Origin: Palaemon carinicauda | Lineage: Eukaryota > Arthropoda > Malacostraca > Decapoda > Palaemonidae | NCBI RefSeq assembly: GCF_036898095.1 | Contig: NC_090729.1 | Coordinates: 63,579,132 to 63,643,131, forward strand | Direction of reading: 5' to 3' | Length of the DNA stretch: 64,000 nucleotides | Part shown: one piece after another, positions 12,503 to 22,884 of the stretch | How the letters are laid out: the number at the start of each line of letters is the position of its first letter | Position numbering within the stretch: the stretch's first letter is position 1 | Translations under genes and position numbers: made by a program | The notes under the pieces: generated by a model | Databases searched by the model: none | Told to the model about the DNA's origin: nothing | Seen by the model: the letters and a program-made list of their open reading frames with translations, nothing else

Positions 12503-15451
12503 CTATGTCCGCCTGGTCAACAAAAAAGCATTTGCTCCAACTTTGAACTTTTGAAGTTCTACTGATTCAACCACCCGATTAGGAAGATCATTCCACAACT
12601 TGGTCACAGCTGGAATAAAACTTCTAGAGTACTGCGTAGTATTGAGCCTCGTGATGGAGAAGGCCTGGCTATTAGAATTAACTGCCTGCCTAGTATTACG
12701 AACAGGATAGAATTGTCCAGGGAGATCTGAATGTAAAGGATGGTCAGAGTTGTGAAAAATCTTATGCAACATGCATAATGAACTAATTGAACGACGGTGC
12801 CAGAGATTAATATCTAGATCAGGAATAAGAAATTTAATAGACCGTAAGTTTCTGTCCAACAAATTAAGATGAGAATCAGCAGCTGAAGACCAGACAGGAG
12901 AACAATACTCAAAACAAGGTAGAATGAAAGAATTAAAACACTTCTTCAGAATAGATTGATCACCGAAAATCTTGAAAGACTTTCTCAATAAGCCTATTTT
13001 TTGTGAAATTGAAAAAGACACAGACCTTATATGTTTCTCAAAAGTAAATTTACTGTCGAGAATCACACCTAAAATTTTGAAAGAGTCATACATATTTAAA
13101 GAAACATTATCAATACTGAGATCCGGATGTTGAGGAACCACCGTCCTTGACCTACTTACAATCATACTTTGAGTTTTGTTAGGATTCAACTTCATACCCC
13201 ATAATTTGCACCATGCACTAATTCTAGCTAAATCTCTATTAAGGGATTCACCAACCCTAGATCTACATTCAGGGGATGGAATTGATGCAAAGAGAGTAGC
13301 ATCATCTGCATATGCAACAAGCTTGTTTTCTAGGCCAAACCACATGTCATGTGTATATAGTATAAAAAGTAAAGGGCCAAGAACACTACCCTGTGGAACA
13401 CCGGATATCACATTCCTATAATCACTATGGTGCCCATCAACAACAACTCTTTGAGATCTATTACTTAAAAAATCAATAATAATGCTAAGAAACGACCCAC
13501 CCACTCCCAACTGTTTCAGTTTGAAAACAAGGGCCTCATGATTAACACGGTCAAAGGCAGCACTAAAATCAAGGCAAATCATACGAACTTCCCGACCACA
13601 ATCAAGGGATTTCTGTACAGCATTGGAGATTGTAAGAAGGGCATCACATGCTCCAAGGCCTTTACGAAAACCAAATTGCAAACTAGGGAGTAGATGATTA
13701 CCTTCAGCAAACCTATTAAGACGTTTTGCCAGAAGACGTTCAAAAACTTTAGATAATATGGGAGTTATGGAAATTGGGCGGTAATCAGTGGGACTTGAGC
13801 TACCACATACACATTTACATAGAGGAGTAACATTACCAATTCTCCAACTAGTGCTAAAAGCTCCTCTTCTTGCTAACTTGCGCAAAATAACAGATAACTT
13901 TGGAGCTAAGAAATCTGCTGTCTTTATAAAAAACAAAGGAAAAATACCATTTGGGTCTACACCTCCATAAGCATCAAGGTCCATCAACAGAGCTTTAATC
14001 TCACGAGATCGAAAAGCTAAACTAGTTAGTTTAGCCGCAGGAAAACAGGAATGAGGAAGTTCAAGTTTTTCATTACTCTGTTTACTGTCAAAAACATCAG
14101 CCAAAAGGGTTGCCTTTTCCTTTGGACAGTGAGTGACAGAGCCATCTGGTTTAAATAAAGGAGAAACTGTTGCATCTACACCAAAGAGTGCAGATTTAAG
14201 GGTAGACCACCATTTATGTTTCTGAGTTGTACCAGAAAGTGTTTCTTTTATGGTTAAATTGTACTCCTTTTCAGTTGAGGCATAAACTCTATGAGCAAAA
14301 GCTCGAAGCTGAGTATAGTTGTTCCAGGTCAAATTTGATCTGTTACCCTTCCAAAGTTGATAGGCCTCCTGCTTCTCCAAAAAAGCACGTCTGCAATCAT
14401 CATTGAACCACGGTTTGTCCTTCATTCGGTACCTTAGCACACGAGAAGGGATACGCCTATCAATTATGTTGACTAGATTCTCATTCAAAGGGACAACAGG
14501 ATCTACACTATTATATAATTGTGACCAATTCAAGCACAAAAGATCATGTAAAATCCCATTCCAGTCTGCTTGGGATTTCATATAAATTTTACAAGAATAT
14601 GATATATCAGGGACAGGCTGCTCAGTCTTCACTAGTAATGAAATCAAGGCATGATCAGATGTCCCGACTGGAGAACCAACCTTACCAGTTATAACGCCAG
14701 GGGAGTCAGTGTATATGAGGTCCAAGCAATTACCAGACCTGTGAGTAGCTTCATTTATGATTTGCTCACAGCCTGATTCAGAGGCAAAGTCTAAAGCTCT
14801 TAAGCCATGGCGATCGGTAGGAGAGATAGAACTTAACCACTCCCTATGGTGAGCATTAAAATCACCAACAAAGACAAAAGAAGCCTTTCTATCATCTTCT
14901 TGTATCTTAGCCATAATGGTAAGAAGACAATCGAAGATAGAATCATCCATGTCTGGATTCCGGTAGATCGAACATAAATAAAAGTTGTTATGCCTGCCAC
15001 AAACTTTTATTACCTGAATCTCATGACATCCACATTGATAGCAGGACTTATGAAAAGCAGGGTACTCGGTCCTAATATACACCGCCATTCCCCTGGCCCT
15101 AGGGATGGCATCACGTTTCAACATTATTGGCTTCTTAAAACCAGTTATAAGGAGCTCAGATGAGTGCCTCATATTAGAAACCAAAGTTTCTGAGCACAAA
15201 AGAATATCATACTGTCTGGACGCAACTGTAAGGTCTTGGATATTTGCATGAAGACCACGAATATTGCAATACAGAAGACGACATTGACGAAATCTAGGAT
15301 GTACTGGTCCCGGATTTCGCTCAATGTCTCCAGATAGCATAAGAATTAATAGAAATAAAAAAGAGACATCATACTTAAAAACTAGATTAACAAGAATTAT
15401 AACATAAACAATACGTACAGAATTATAAACAAAGTGATTGATGATACCCAT
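12503..15451 (-). CDS. LINE polyprotein: 2A, AP endonuclease, reverse transcriptase (982 aa)
   Basis: One uninterrupted ORF. Residues 11-40 are strongly hydrophobic, then GDIERNPGP (41-49) matches the 2A ribosome-skipping consensus D-(V/I)-E-x-N-P-G-P. An AP-like endonuclease follows: CNIRGL at 62-67, SET at 87-89, GDFNAH at 196-201, SDH at 265-267. The RT core has DYRPIS, GFRKG, LDFSAAFD at about 627-634, SGVPQGSVLGPLLF, and YADD at about 714-717. A C-terminal region with W/C motifs ends in LLTRRT. The enzyme would nick target DNA and copy the element's RNA at the break. All catalytic motifs checked are intact. No separate ORF1 is seen upstream. The first Met places 2A at the very N-terminus, so skipping would release a short hydrophobic leader of about 48 residues. 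Confidence 0.92.
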   Translation of the reverse strand: MGIINHFVYNSVRIVYVIILVNLVFKYDVSFLFLLILMLSGDIERNPGPVHPRFRQCRLLYCNIRGLHANIQDLTVASRQYDILLCSETLVSNMRHSSELLITGFKKPIMLKRDAIPRARGMAVYIRTEYPAFHKSCYQCGCHEIQVIKVCGRHNNFYLCSIYRNPDMDDSIFDCLLTIMAKIQEDDRKASFVFVGDFNAHHREWLSSISPTDRHGLRALDFASESGCEQIINEATHRSGNCLDLIYTDSPGVITGKVGSPVGTSDHALISLLVKTEQPVPDISYSCKIYMKSQADWNGILHDLLCLNWSQLYNSVDPVVPLNENLVNIIDRRIPSRVLRYRMKDKPWFNDDCRRAFLEKQEAYQLWKGNRSNLTWNNYTQLRAFAHRVYASTEKEYNLTIKETLSGTTQKHKWWSTLKSALFGVDATVSPLFKPDGSVTHCPKEKATLLADVFDSKQSNEKLELPHSCFPAAKLTSLAFRSREIKALLMDLDAYGGVDPNGIFPLFFIKTADFLAPKLSVILRKLARRGAFSTSWRIGNVTPLCKCVCGSSSPTDYRPISITPILSKVFERLLAKRLNRFAEGNHLLPSLQFGFRKGLGACDALLTISNAVQKSLDCGREVRMICLDFSAAFDRVNHEALVFKLKQLGVGGSFLSIIIDFLSNRSQRVVVDGHHSDYRNVISGVPQGSVLGPLLFILYTHDMWFGLENKLVAYADDATLFASIPSPECRSRVGESLNRDLARISAWCKLWGMKLNPNKTQSMIVSRSRTVVPQHPDLSIDNVSLNMYDSFKILGVILDSKFTFEKHIRSVSFSISQKIGLLRKSFKIFGDQSILKKCFNSFILPCFEYCSPVWSSAADSHLNLLDRNLRSIKFLIPDLDINLWHRRSISSLCMLHKIFHNSDHPLHSDLPGQFYPVRNTRQAVNSNSQAFSITRLNTTQYSRSFIPAVTKLWNDLPNRVVESVELQKFKVGANAFLLTRRT
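15305..15331 (-). other. 2A ribosome-skipping motif codons
   Basis: The codons read GDIERNPGP, preceded by LLILMLS. Known 2A peptides need D-V/I-E-x-N-P-G before a Pro, with a helical leucine-rich lead-in, and both are present. The skip would fall between Gly48 and Pro49. Confidence 0.88.
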
Positions 15452-15474
15452 AGACTATAGTAAAAAGTCGGAAA

Positions 15475-16142
15475 AACTGGTCAACGTGGATGAGCCGATA
15501 CACCATGCAAGGCTAAATACCCTCCAGGATAGCCACTTCAACTGAAGGGAGGACAGTAAGGATGGTTTTGAGAAGAAAAAGAATCAGAAAAAAGAAAAGA
15601 CAACCTCTTGATAAACCACCAGGCATCCATGGCCCTTCTATTAAGCCTGCCCAACACACCATTTCAAAAAAACAAGAGGAAGAAAAAAAAAATAAGATAG
15701 AATAGTGTGCCTGAGTGTACCCTCAAGCAAGAGAACTCCAACCCAAGACAGTGGAAGACCATGGTATAGAGGCTATGGCACTACCCAAGACTAGAGAACA
15801 GTGGTTTAATATTGGAGTGTCCTTCTCCTAGAAGAGCTGCTTACCACAGCTAAAGAGTCTCTTCTACCCTTACCAAGAGGAAAGTACACTGAACAAATTG
15901 CAGTACAGTAATTGACCCCTTGGGTGAAGAAGTGTTAAGTATCTCATTGTTGTCAGGTGTATGAGGAAAGACGAGAATATGTAAAGAATAGGCCAAACTA
16001 TTCTGTGTAAGTGTAGGCAAAGAAAAAATAAGCCGTGACCAGAGAGAGGGATCCAATGCATTACTGTCTGGCCAGTCAAAGGATCCAATACCTCTCTAGT
16101 GGTAGTATCTCAACGGGCGGCTGGTGCCCTGGCCAACCTACT
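15475..16142 (-). promoter_or_regulatory. 5' UTR of the 2A LINE
   Basis: No long ORF. The outer part (about 15700-16142) is conserved in the derivatives at 22215-22804 and 42236-42898, so it is a true part of the element and presumably holds its internal promoter. That role is inference. Confidence 0.6.
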
Positions 16143-16349
16143 ACCATTGCGAATATCATCATTATGATTTTAATTTCCCGTGTAGTTCGAAAGACACAGC
16201 CACATACACTACACACCCTTAAACTTCTTCTTTTCATATAGGAATTAATTAAAGCTTTAAAAAAACACATTATTACACCCTTACTACCTACGGAATGCCT
16301 AGTACCCGGTATTCATCAGGCATCGAGAATTCTCCAACTAAAAAAGTAT

Positions 16350-16411
16350 AAATGGATGAACTATGAAGATCAATCAAGTAAAAATGTCCAGATCTCATTC
16401 AGCCTTAAAAA

Positions 16412-16442
<31 letters not shown>

Positions 16443-17110
16443 TGCCATGATGCCACCAGAATAGGGTATAATTCTGTACCATCTATTTTATAAGTTGTTG
16501 TTGTTGTAGATTGGCTGTTGACTCTTGTAGCCAATTATTGACTCTTGCAAATCTGCATCCTGTAGGTTTCATAAGAAATTATCAATGGATGAATATGAAG
16601 ATTAATCAAGGAAAATGTCAGAATCTCATTTAGTCTAAAAAAAAGGTATTGCCATGATGCTATCAGAATAGGTTATAATTATGTACCATCTATTTCCCAA
16701 GTTAAAAGGTCGCTCATGAATGGAAAAGGCAAGGGACAGTGACATTGGCCTAGCAATCAGGACAATGCCCTAGAGACTGACCATATATTATATGATCAGC
16801 GCCCAAGCCTCCTCTCCACCCAAGCTAGGACCAGGGAGGGGCAGGCAGTGGCTGCTAATGACTCAGCAGATAGACCTATAGACTCCCCCAAACACCGGCC
16901 CCCCCACCTTAGCTCACAAGGATGGTAAGGTTGCAGACACGAATGGCACTAACGAGTCTGAGCGGGACTCGAACAGCCGACCGGCAAACACCAGGCAGAG
17001 ACGTTACCAATCAGGCCCCAGCAACCCCTTGTTGTTGTTGTTGTAGATTGAAGATGTTGTTGTTGTTGTAGATTGGCTGGCCCTTACGCCCAACCATTGG
17101 ATATTGCAAA
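16350..17110. repeat. tandem duplication of about 235 bp, second copy split by a SINE
   Basis: The first unit runs from an ATGGATGAA...ATGAAGAT start (about 16351) through a poly-A stretch, CCATGATGC...AGAATAGG and a GTTGTTGTTGTTGTAGATTGGCTG segment to TTTCATAAG. The same order restarts at about 16584, is broken at about 16700 by the SINE, and resumes at about 17030 with GTTGTTG...GATTGGCTG and TTTCACAAG. The GTT tract suggests each unit may be an old retroelement with a simple tail. Confidence 0.7.
16703..17028 (-). mobile_element. tRNA-derived SINE
   Basis: On the minus strand it starts near 17028 with a tRNA-like head: an A-box-like TGATTGGTAACGTCTCTGCC (rc of 16994-17013) and a B-box-like GTTCGAGTCCCG (rc around 16964-16974). 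A tRNA-unrelated body follows, ending in a TTCCATTCATGAGCGACCTTT-type tail. I recall SINEs of this type as abundant in decapods; a database match would be needed to name it. It sits inside the second unit of a tandem duplication, so it is younger than that event. Confidence 0.8.
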
Positions 17111-18309
17111 TCTGCAGCCTCTAGGTTTCACAAGTTAAAGTTGAAGAGTTAAATGTATATTATTCCTTAAATGTATATTATTCCTTAACAAAGAGGCGAG
17201 TTTTAGATTCACGCTCGAGCGTCTGTTTGAAGAGGGACTTTGCTTACATTTAAAGTTATCAGACTAAATATATCAAACACATATTTCTGAAATAATGGCT
17301 TTCATTATATTGCTAATTCCAAAACTAAAAATAAATAAAAAGAGGTTTGAAATATAAAACAAGCCCTTTATTTTATTCGAACTTGTGTCACAAGCACCAC
17401 TTATTAGTGTTTTTCTGAACCATCAGGTGGAAGGAGGCTTCTCTGATATCTGCTAACAATAAAAAGAGCAAATTGGGTATTCATCATTGAAATCTGTAAC
17501 CGTCAATAGAGTTTTTCGGCTGTAGTGTATGGTATTCTAAATAGGTTATTTGAAAAGATCTATTCAATTATGCGAGTTTATATGTCCGAACAAATATTGC
17601 ACAAACTTATAATTGAACTACGGTATTAGGTATATTAGGAAAGCATTAAACAGCCAAGTATTTTACTGGGAGCCTTTGTATATCAGTGACCAGGTTCTTT
17701 CATGTGCATAGAAAATGGGAATATCCATCCTATTTTCTAGTTGTAAGTCTTGGCCATTGTTCTGAAAAACCTCTAAACAATAACACCATCTAACCTAATC
17801 TACTAACTGTGTCCTTGCCTACTTACTTGAAAGGGAAAGCTAACACCAACCCCTGTGACCCCCCCTAAGATTATGGTATTCTTATTTTACCCTGTGTTTG
17901 ATTCTTGAACAACTTCACTTCTAGCAAAGTAACACAATCATATATCATAAGGGAAAAATATTTTACAGGCATAAAGAAAGTTTACATTTGCCTTAACGAA
18001 CTACATTAACACTACCTTTGCAACAGCGCATTACTTGAAGTCATTTAAGTCGGAATGTTCGGGTGGTAACTTCTATCCAAGGAACAACTTTTTTTTTTAG
18101 GTTGGATAAGATGGACCAATAATTAACAAAGATGAGGAATATTGTGTTGGTATGGACCAAGACTTATGAACTCATGAATATTGAGCTGGTAAACATGCTT
18201 GCCTAATTCATGGAATGGCTTTAGTTTATACTGAATACCGTAAGCTTTAAATAGTATTTTCTTATTAATGGACATAGGGAAGTAGCTTGTTACTAGTTTT
18301 TCTGTACAC
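17111..18309. other. unassigned sequence
   Basis: No gene recognised. A short ATGTATATTATTCCTTAA repeat occurs twice at about 17153-17190. Confidence 0.4.
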
Positions 18310-18930
18310 CAAATTTCAGTAGTATTGACCTTTCAAGGACTCTTCACTGCGATTCGATGGTATTGGTGTGTATGCTGGGTTTATCCAGACTCGCAAAATT
18401 AATGCTATGCTTAAGAGTTTGGTGTTGAAGAAATTCCTCCTTGATGTTATTATAAGCCTTCCAACAGTCCGAAATTAATGAATTATAATTATTTCTGGAT
18501 CGATGTGTTCTCCCTGAATAAAGATTCAAGTATTTCCGGGTCATTTGTACCGAACACCCATTTGCCATTGACCCTGTTACCAATATTATATTTCCGTTTT
18601 CCGAACTAGCCTTTGTTTATCTGTACAATAAATCCTTGTCCGCCAGTCATTTTGCTGTCCATCGTTAAAATATGCATACAAACGTCCCTGCAAAAGTTGT
18701 ACAATACCAGTCCACGAGTGTATGTGATGCAAAATCTTTGTAGAAGGGGCCAATCATGTTCAGAGGTAAACTATATTTAAAACTAGCTAAAATAATACAC
18801 ATCTTTGCAAGATACTTTGAATTGAGAAAAAGATCTTCCTTGTCTAGGAGTAATATTCCTATGGCACAATCTATTACAATACTGCCAAAATAACCTGGGT
18901 TTGCCATTGTGTGTTGATTTTCCATCATAA
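18310..18930 (-). pseudogene. Merlin-type DNA transposase relic
   Basis: Minus-strand frames at 18344-18583 and about 18590-18928 together resemble the ISXO2/IS1595-like DDE domain of eukaryotic Merlin transposases. NRVNGKWVFG-like and LISDCWKAYNNI segments precede HSINFASLDKPSIHTNTIESQ, the family's conserved stretch around its last acidic residue. The protein is split by frame changes and stops soon after TNTIES. Terminal repeats were not located. It is a dead fragment. Confidence 0.72.
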
Positions 18931-19340
18931 TTATAACATATTTGACCAGAAAGACACTTGAACGTTTTGATAATTCCCTGGGAGTACTATCTTATACAAA
19001 CGATATGTAAGGTCTTTAGCCTACTCTCTGTAAACTTCACAATCCCTAAAATTTTTGTGGTAAATAAATTATAAAACGATTCAGAAGTTTCTCCGCTCAA
19101 CGCACTGATATGTGGCCATATACGCAAACTAGACGAAAAAAAGAATAAGCATTTTCAACCATGTTTGATGCTCCCGTTATTCTGTTTAAATTTTTGTAAT
19201 ATCTGACTCTGATTGGATAAAAAAAAAAGGCCATACGGTAATCTCCCAGGTCAATTGTGATGCGATCAAATAGTTTCAAATTAACATGATCGCTGATTAT
19301 TTTAGTATTCTGCCGCTACAGTACTGCTGCATTGATCAAA
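18931..19340. other. unassigned sequence before the ORF1 element
   Basis: A minus-strand frame at 19097-19279 is unrecognised. The 3' part of this stretch may be the leader of the ORF1 element. Confidence 0.4.
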
Positions 19341-21154
19341 ATGTCATCTACAGTCAGTTTCGTTTCGGACTCTGGATCGTCGACAACTCTCATCGGGAAC
19401 ATCTACAAGGTTCATCACCTGGACAACCTCTTGGGGTGAAATTTTCACTGCGATCCCCGTAGAGTTTCGACACAATGTCCGTTTTTCATTTGGGAAAACA
19501 TGGATGGGGATATTATCCAAAAGCCAGCAGACACTGTGAAGACTATTTCAACGATCTAGCCTGTGACTGTGATAGCTGTATGTCATACCAGCAGTGCGGA
19601 GCTTACATGTTTAACCTCATTGCAGAACACACCACTGATATTGTAGACCAAGATGTGTTTAATCGCCATATCAGCTGTAGATGTGAGGGGTGCAAAGATG
19701 CCTCTGACAAGCTTATTAACTTCCAGAATCAAGTGAAAGCACAAGAAGCAGCTGTCAAGGAAGAGACTAAACCCCCTCCCAAGAGAAGGAAGACTCCTGA
19801 AGATCCTTCACCAGTGCCAGTACCAGCCCCATCATCGCCAACTGTGACTCCAAGGACTGAGAGCACAGACTCGTCCTTGTTTGTCCCTACAACTCCTAAG
19901 CAGTCGAGTGCAACAGCAGTCAACCCTTCAACCTACGTGTCTGACTCCTCCAATGCCATGGAGACTGAACAGGGGGCACACTCCACGGACTGCAACTGCA
20001 CAGATTTTCTTTAGACACTCCTGCAAGAAGCCACTACTATCGCAGAGAACATCCCAGCTACACAGCCAAAGAAGCCTCTGCCGAAGTTTCGGCTTACACA
20101 AATGGACAACGAGCTCTACTATGCCTCTGTTGCTGCTATGGCCACCAAGCCAGGCATGCAACACACTGCAAGACCCAATAGGAAAGGTGATTTTACCATT
20201 TACCCCAAGGACGTTGAGACAGCCAGATTCCTTCAGGAAGACCCCACTTTAACACTGCTGGATCCTGCTTTTATCAGGAAGAAAGCTGTCATCACCAGGT
20301 ATCCTGTGTCGATGCCTATCTCCATTGCAACGTCGTGCAGCAACATTGACTGTGCTGTTCGCTGCACAAGCAAGGATAACGTTCCAGTTCGACGTCTCAT
20401 TGCCACCTTTATAGGTCCAGTTCCCTCCCAACTGGACTTAGGAGTTTGGGGAACTTTCCCCATCGAGGATTACACACCTGAGCCCCTTCGATGTTATAGA
20501 TGCCAACGCTTTGGACATCATAAAGAAGAATGCAGAGGCCCCATCATCTGCGGTGTCTGTAGCGAGCGACATTGCACAGAAGTGTGCATTAAGGCCCACA
20601 AAGAAGGACGACATACCACATCTAAGTGCCCTAATTGTTCCAGGCCACACCATGCTTGGAATAAGCGCTGCCCAGAATGTCTCAAGAGGATAGCAGCTAT
20701 GAAGAATACATCCTCTCTAAACCTAAAGAGATCAGCTCCAATCCAACCACCTAAAGACCAGAGAACTCCTCGCCAGAGAAGACCGCATCAGCCAGCTACT
20801 GCTCCTGCGCCTGCACCTGCAACTGCTCCTCAAAAGAACCAGCACCGACTTACAACTGCCCCGCATAAGGACCAGCACCGACCTGCAACTGCCCCTCATA
20901 AGGACCAGCACCGACCAGCAACTGTTCCTCATAAGGATCAGCACCGACCTGCAACTGCTCCTCATAAGGACCAGCAATGACCCTCATCCTCATTCCCTTC
21001 CCATACCTTGGCTCAAGACATTAAGTCTCTCACCTTGCAAGACCTCATACCTATCGCTTTCCAGATCCTTACCAGAGTCCTTCCCTTATCCTCAACCTCC
21101 ACCTTCCTGCAATTCCTGCAACAATTCCAGTTTCCAGCCACAGAGCAGGGATAA
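19341..21154 (+). pseudogene. LINE ORF1 (gag-like, three zinc knuckles) with two in-frame stops
   Basis: From 19475 to the TAA at 21152-21154 one frame runs 559 codons, broken only by TAG at 20012-20014 and TGA at 20978-20980. A Met at 19341 in another frame (MSSTVSFVSDSGSST...) probably marks the original N-terminus, with a frameshift near 19430-19470. A Cys-rich N-terminal part (CDCDSC, CRCEGC) and a Pro/Ser/Thr-rich linker come first. Then come three zinc knuckles: CYRCQRFGHHKEEC, CGVCSERHCTEVC and CPNCSRPHHAWNKRC. This order is typical of Jockey/I-group LINE ORF1 proteins, which coat the element's RNA. A repetitive tail follows, then SLTLQDLIPIAFQILTRV. No endonuclease or RT follows. Confidence 0.82.
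20835..20980 (+). repeat. 33-bp coding minisatellite (HKDQHRPATAP repeats)
   Basis: Four to five tandem 33-bp units each encode about HKDQHRPATAP. The last unit contains the premature TGA where the other units have CGA, which suggests a single C-to-T change. Confidence 0.85.
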
Positions 21155-21780
21155 GCCTTCCTGCTTGCAACATACATAACCTCTCTATCCTTCCTAATTC
21201 CTAATCCCTAAATGGAGAATAGTTATTACTTGGCCGTGTTCCTCATAAGGAAACAGCTCTTGTTTTTCCTATCTCCTTTCTTCCTCCCCTACTCCCTGCA
21301 CACACAATTCTCCCAATCCTTTTAACCCCATCATGTGTGCTCTTTCCAATTCCAACCACAGACCAGGGATAAACCTCTTTGCTTAAACCTACTTCTATTC
21401 TCTCCTACTGAAAATCCTTCTCTCCTCTCCCAGTCTCTCCTACTTACTGAGACTTGCTGCTATCAATACTTTTTCTCTAACTTAAACCTTTCTTTGGTGG
21501 ACCTAAAAAGGAGTCCCCTTTTTCGGGTTACTTTCTATCCCTTTCCATGTCTTATCAAACCCCTCCTTCATCCCTCATCCTACATCCTTTTATCCCTCAC
21601 CCTGCATCCTTTTTCCTGTTCCAGACTCTTTCAATTCTAACCTCTACTTTTTAATACACCAATTTTTGCTCCTTTAGGGATTTCTCATTCCAGATTGCTA
21701 TCCTCTAGGACAAGAGCCCGTGTCATGCTACAGGCATGGCAATCTTCACCAACTAACCAACCAACTACGGGAGAAAGAAG
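21155..21780 (+). other. 3' UTR of the ORF1-only element
   Basis: C/T-rich DNA without coding potential. It ends in GCATGGCAATCTTCACCAAC followed by CCAACCAAC-type repeats (about 21735-21765), which I take as the element's 3' tail. No RT, endonuclease or RNase H motif is present in any frame. Confidence 0.55.
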
Positions 21781-22064
21781 TGTATATCAGGGTACTGAGC
21801 TCATTTGACTTGCAAATTTCACAGCACATTATTAATATTATGAATAAGTTAAAATAAAATATCTCGGATATGACACACCTTCTTTCGGTAAGCTATAATA
21901 ATATCAAGAATATAGTTATGGAGGGAAGTATATTAGTTTCATTTAGAAATTAATCAAGAAAATCTCAGGGAAAATTATTAGCATGGCAGTAGTTTGTGAA
22001 TATGACAAAAGTTGAAAGGTGAGTTAAAAGAGGAATGTTGGTTAAAATATCACCAAATACCTTG

Positions 22065-22113
<49 letters not shown>

Positions 22114-22117
22114 TACA

Positions 22118-22210
<93 letters not shown>
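22065..22210. repeat. compound (CA)n-(CATA)n-(TA)n microsatellite
   Basis: CA repeats at 22065-22108, short ACAT units, then a pure TA run at 22121-22210. Confidence 0.96.
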
Positions 22211-22214
<4 letters not shown>

Positions 22215-22804
22215 CACTACCACTAGAGTTATTGAGTCCTTTGACTGGCCAGACAGCACGACATATGACCCTTCTCTCTGGTCACGGTTCTTTCCTTTTG
22301 CCTACACAGACAGAGAATAGTCTGGCCTATTCTTGACAGATTCTCCTCTCTCCTCATATATCTTCTTCACCCAATGGGTTAACTACTGCACTTAAATTGT
22401 CCAGAGGCTACTTTCCTCTTGGTAAGGGTAGAAGAGACTCTTCAGCTATGGTAAGCAGCTAGTCTAGGAGAAAGACACCTCAAAATTATTCCATTGTTCT
22501 CTTGTCTTAGGCAGTGCCATAGCTTCTCTACCATGGTCTTCCACTGTCTTGGGTTAGAGTTTTCTTGCTTGAGGGCACACTTGGGCACACTTTTCCCTCT
22601 AGGTTCTCTTCCTCTTGTTTTGTTAAAGTTTTCATAGTTTATATAGAAAATATTTATTTTGATGTTTTTACATTTATCAAAATATTTTATTTATCATTTT
22701 TTGCTTTCCTCACCGGCCTATTTATCCCGTTGGGGCCCTTGGGCTTATAGCATCCTGCTATTCCAACTAGGGAGGTAGCTTAGCTTTTAATGATAATAAT
22801 AATA
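22215..22804 (+). mobile_element. internally deleted non-autonomous derivative of the 2A LINE
   Basis: The 5' part (22215 to about 22620) matches the outer 5' UTR of the LINE at 12-16 kb. The 3' part (about 22630-22804) matches its 3' UTR and end, including the GGGCTTATAGCATCCTGCT block and an AATAATAAT tail. The whole endonuclease-RT ORF is missing. The element is about 590 bp and could only move with the parent LINE's enzyme (inference). A second copy lies at 42236-42898. Confidence 0.8.
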
Positions 22805-22809
22805 CTATA

Positions 22810-22882
<73 letters not shown>
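22810..22882. repeat. (TA)n-(GA)n microsatellite
   Basis: A short TA run followed by about 28 GA units, directly after the LINE derivative's tail. Confidence 0.95.

Positions 22883-22884
<2 letters not shown>

Larger units (their letters stand above)
12290..16142 (-). mobile_element. near full-length LINE (CR1/L2-like) with 2A-bearing ORF
   Basis: On the minus strand the element runs from a 5' end near 16142, through about 690 nt of 5' UTR, one 982-codon ORF and about 170 nt of 3' UTR, to a (TAA)n tail at 12294-12332. Its 5' region is shared with the internally deleted copies at 22.2 and 42.2 kb. Its 3' tail also occurs at 25.65 and 57.27 kb. A microsatellite tail and an endonuclease-RT ORF fit the CR1/L2 or a related Jockey-superfamily clade. 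I could not find a target duplication. Intact coding capacity and a nearly identical truncated copy at 56.0 kb point to recent activity. Confidence 0.85.

Noticed and set aside
13176..13421. Plus-strand ORFs opposite the LINE (also 13788-13970, 14403-14585, 56272-56517)
   Set aside because: Shadows of the minus- or plus-strand RT frame.
12503..15451. Host gene with a reverse-transcriptase-like domain
   Set aside because: Endonuclease-RT layout, TAA tail and further copies in the window show it is a LINE.
16964..17028. tRNA gene
   Set aside because: A- and B-box-like sequences are present, but the cloverleaf is not kept and a SINE body follows.
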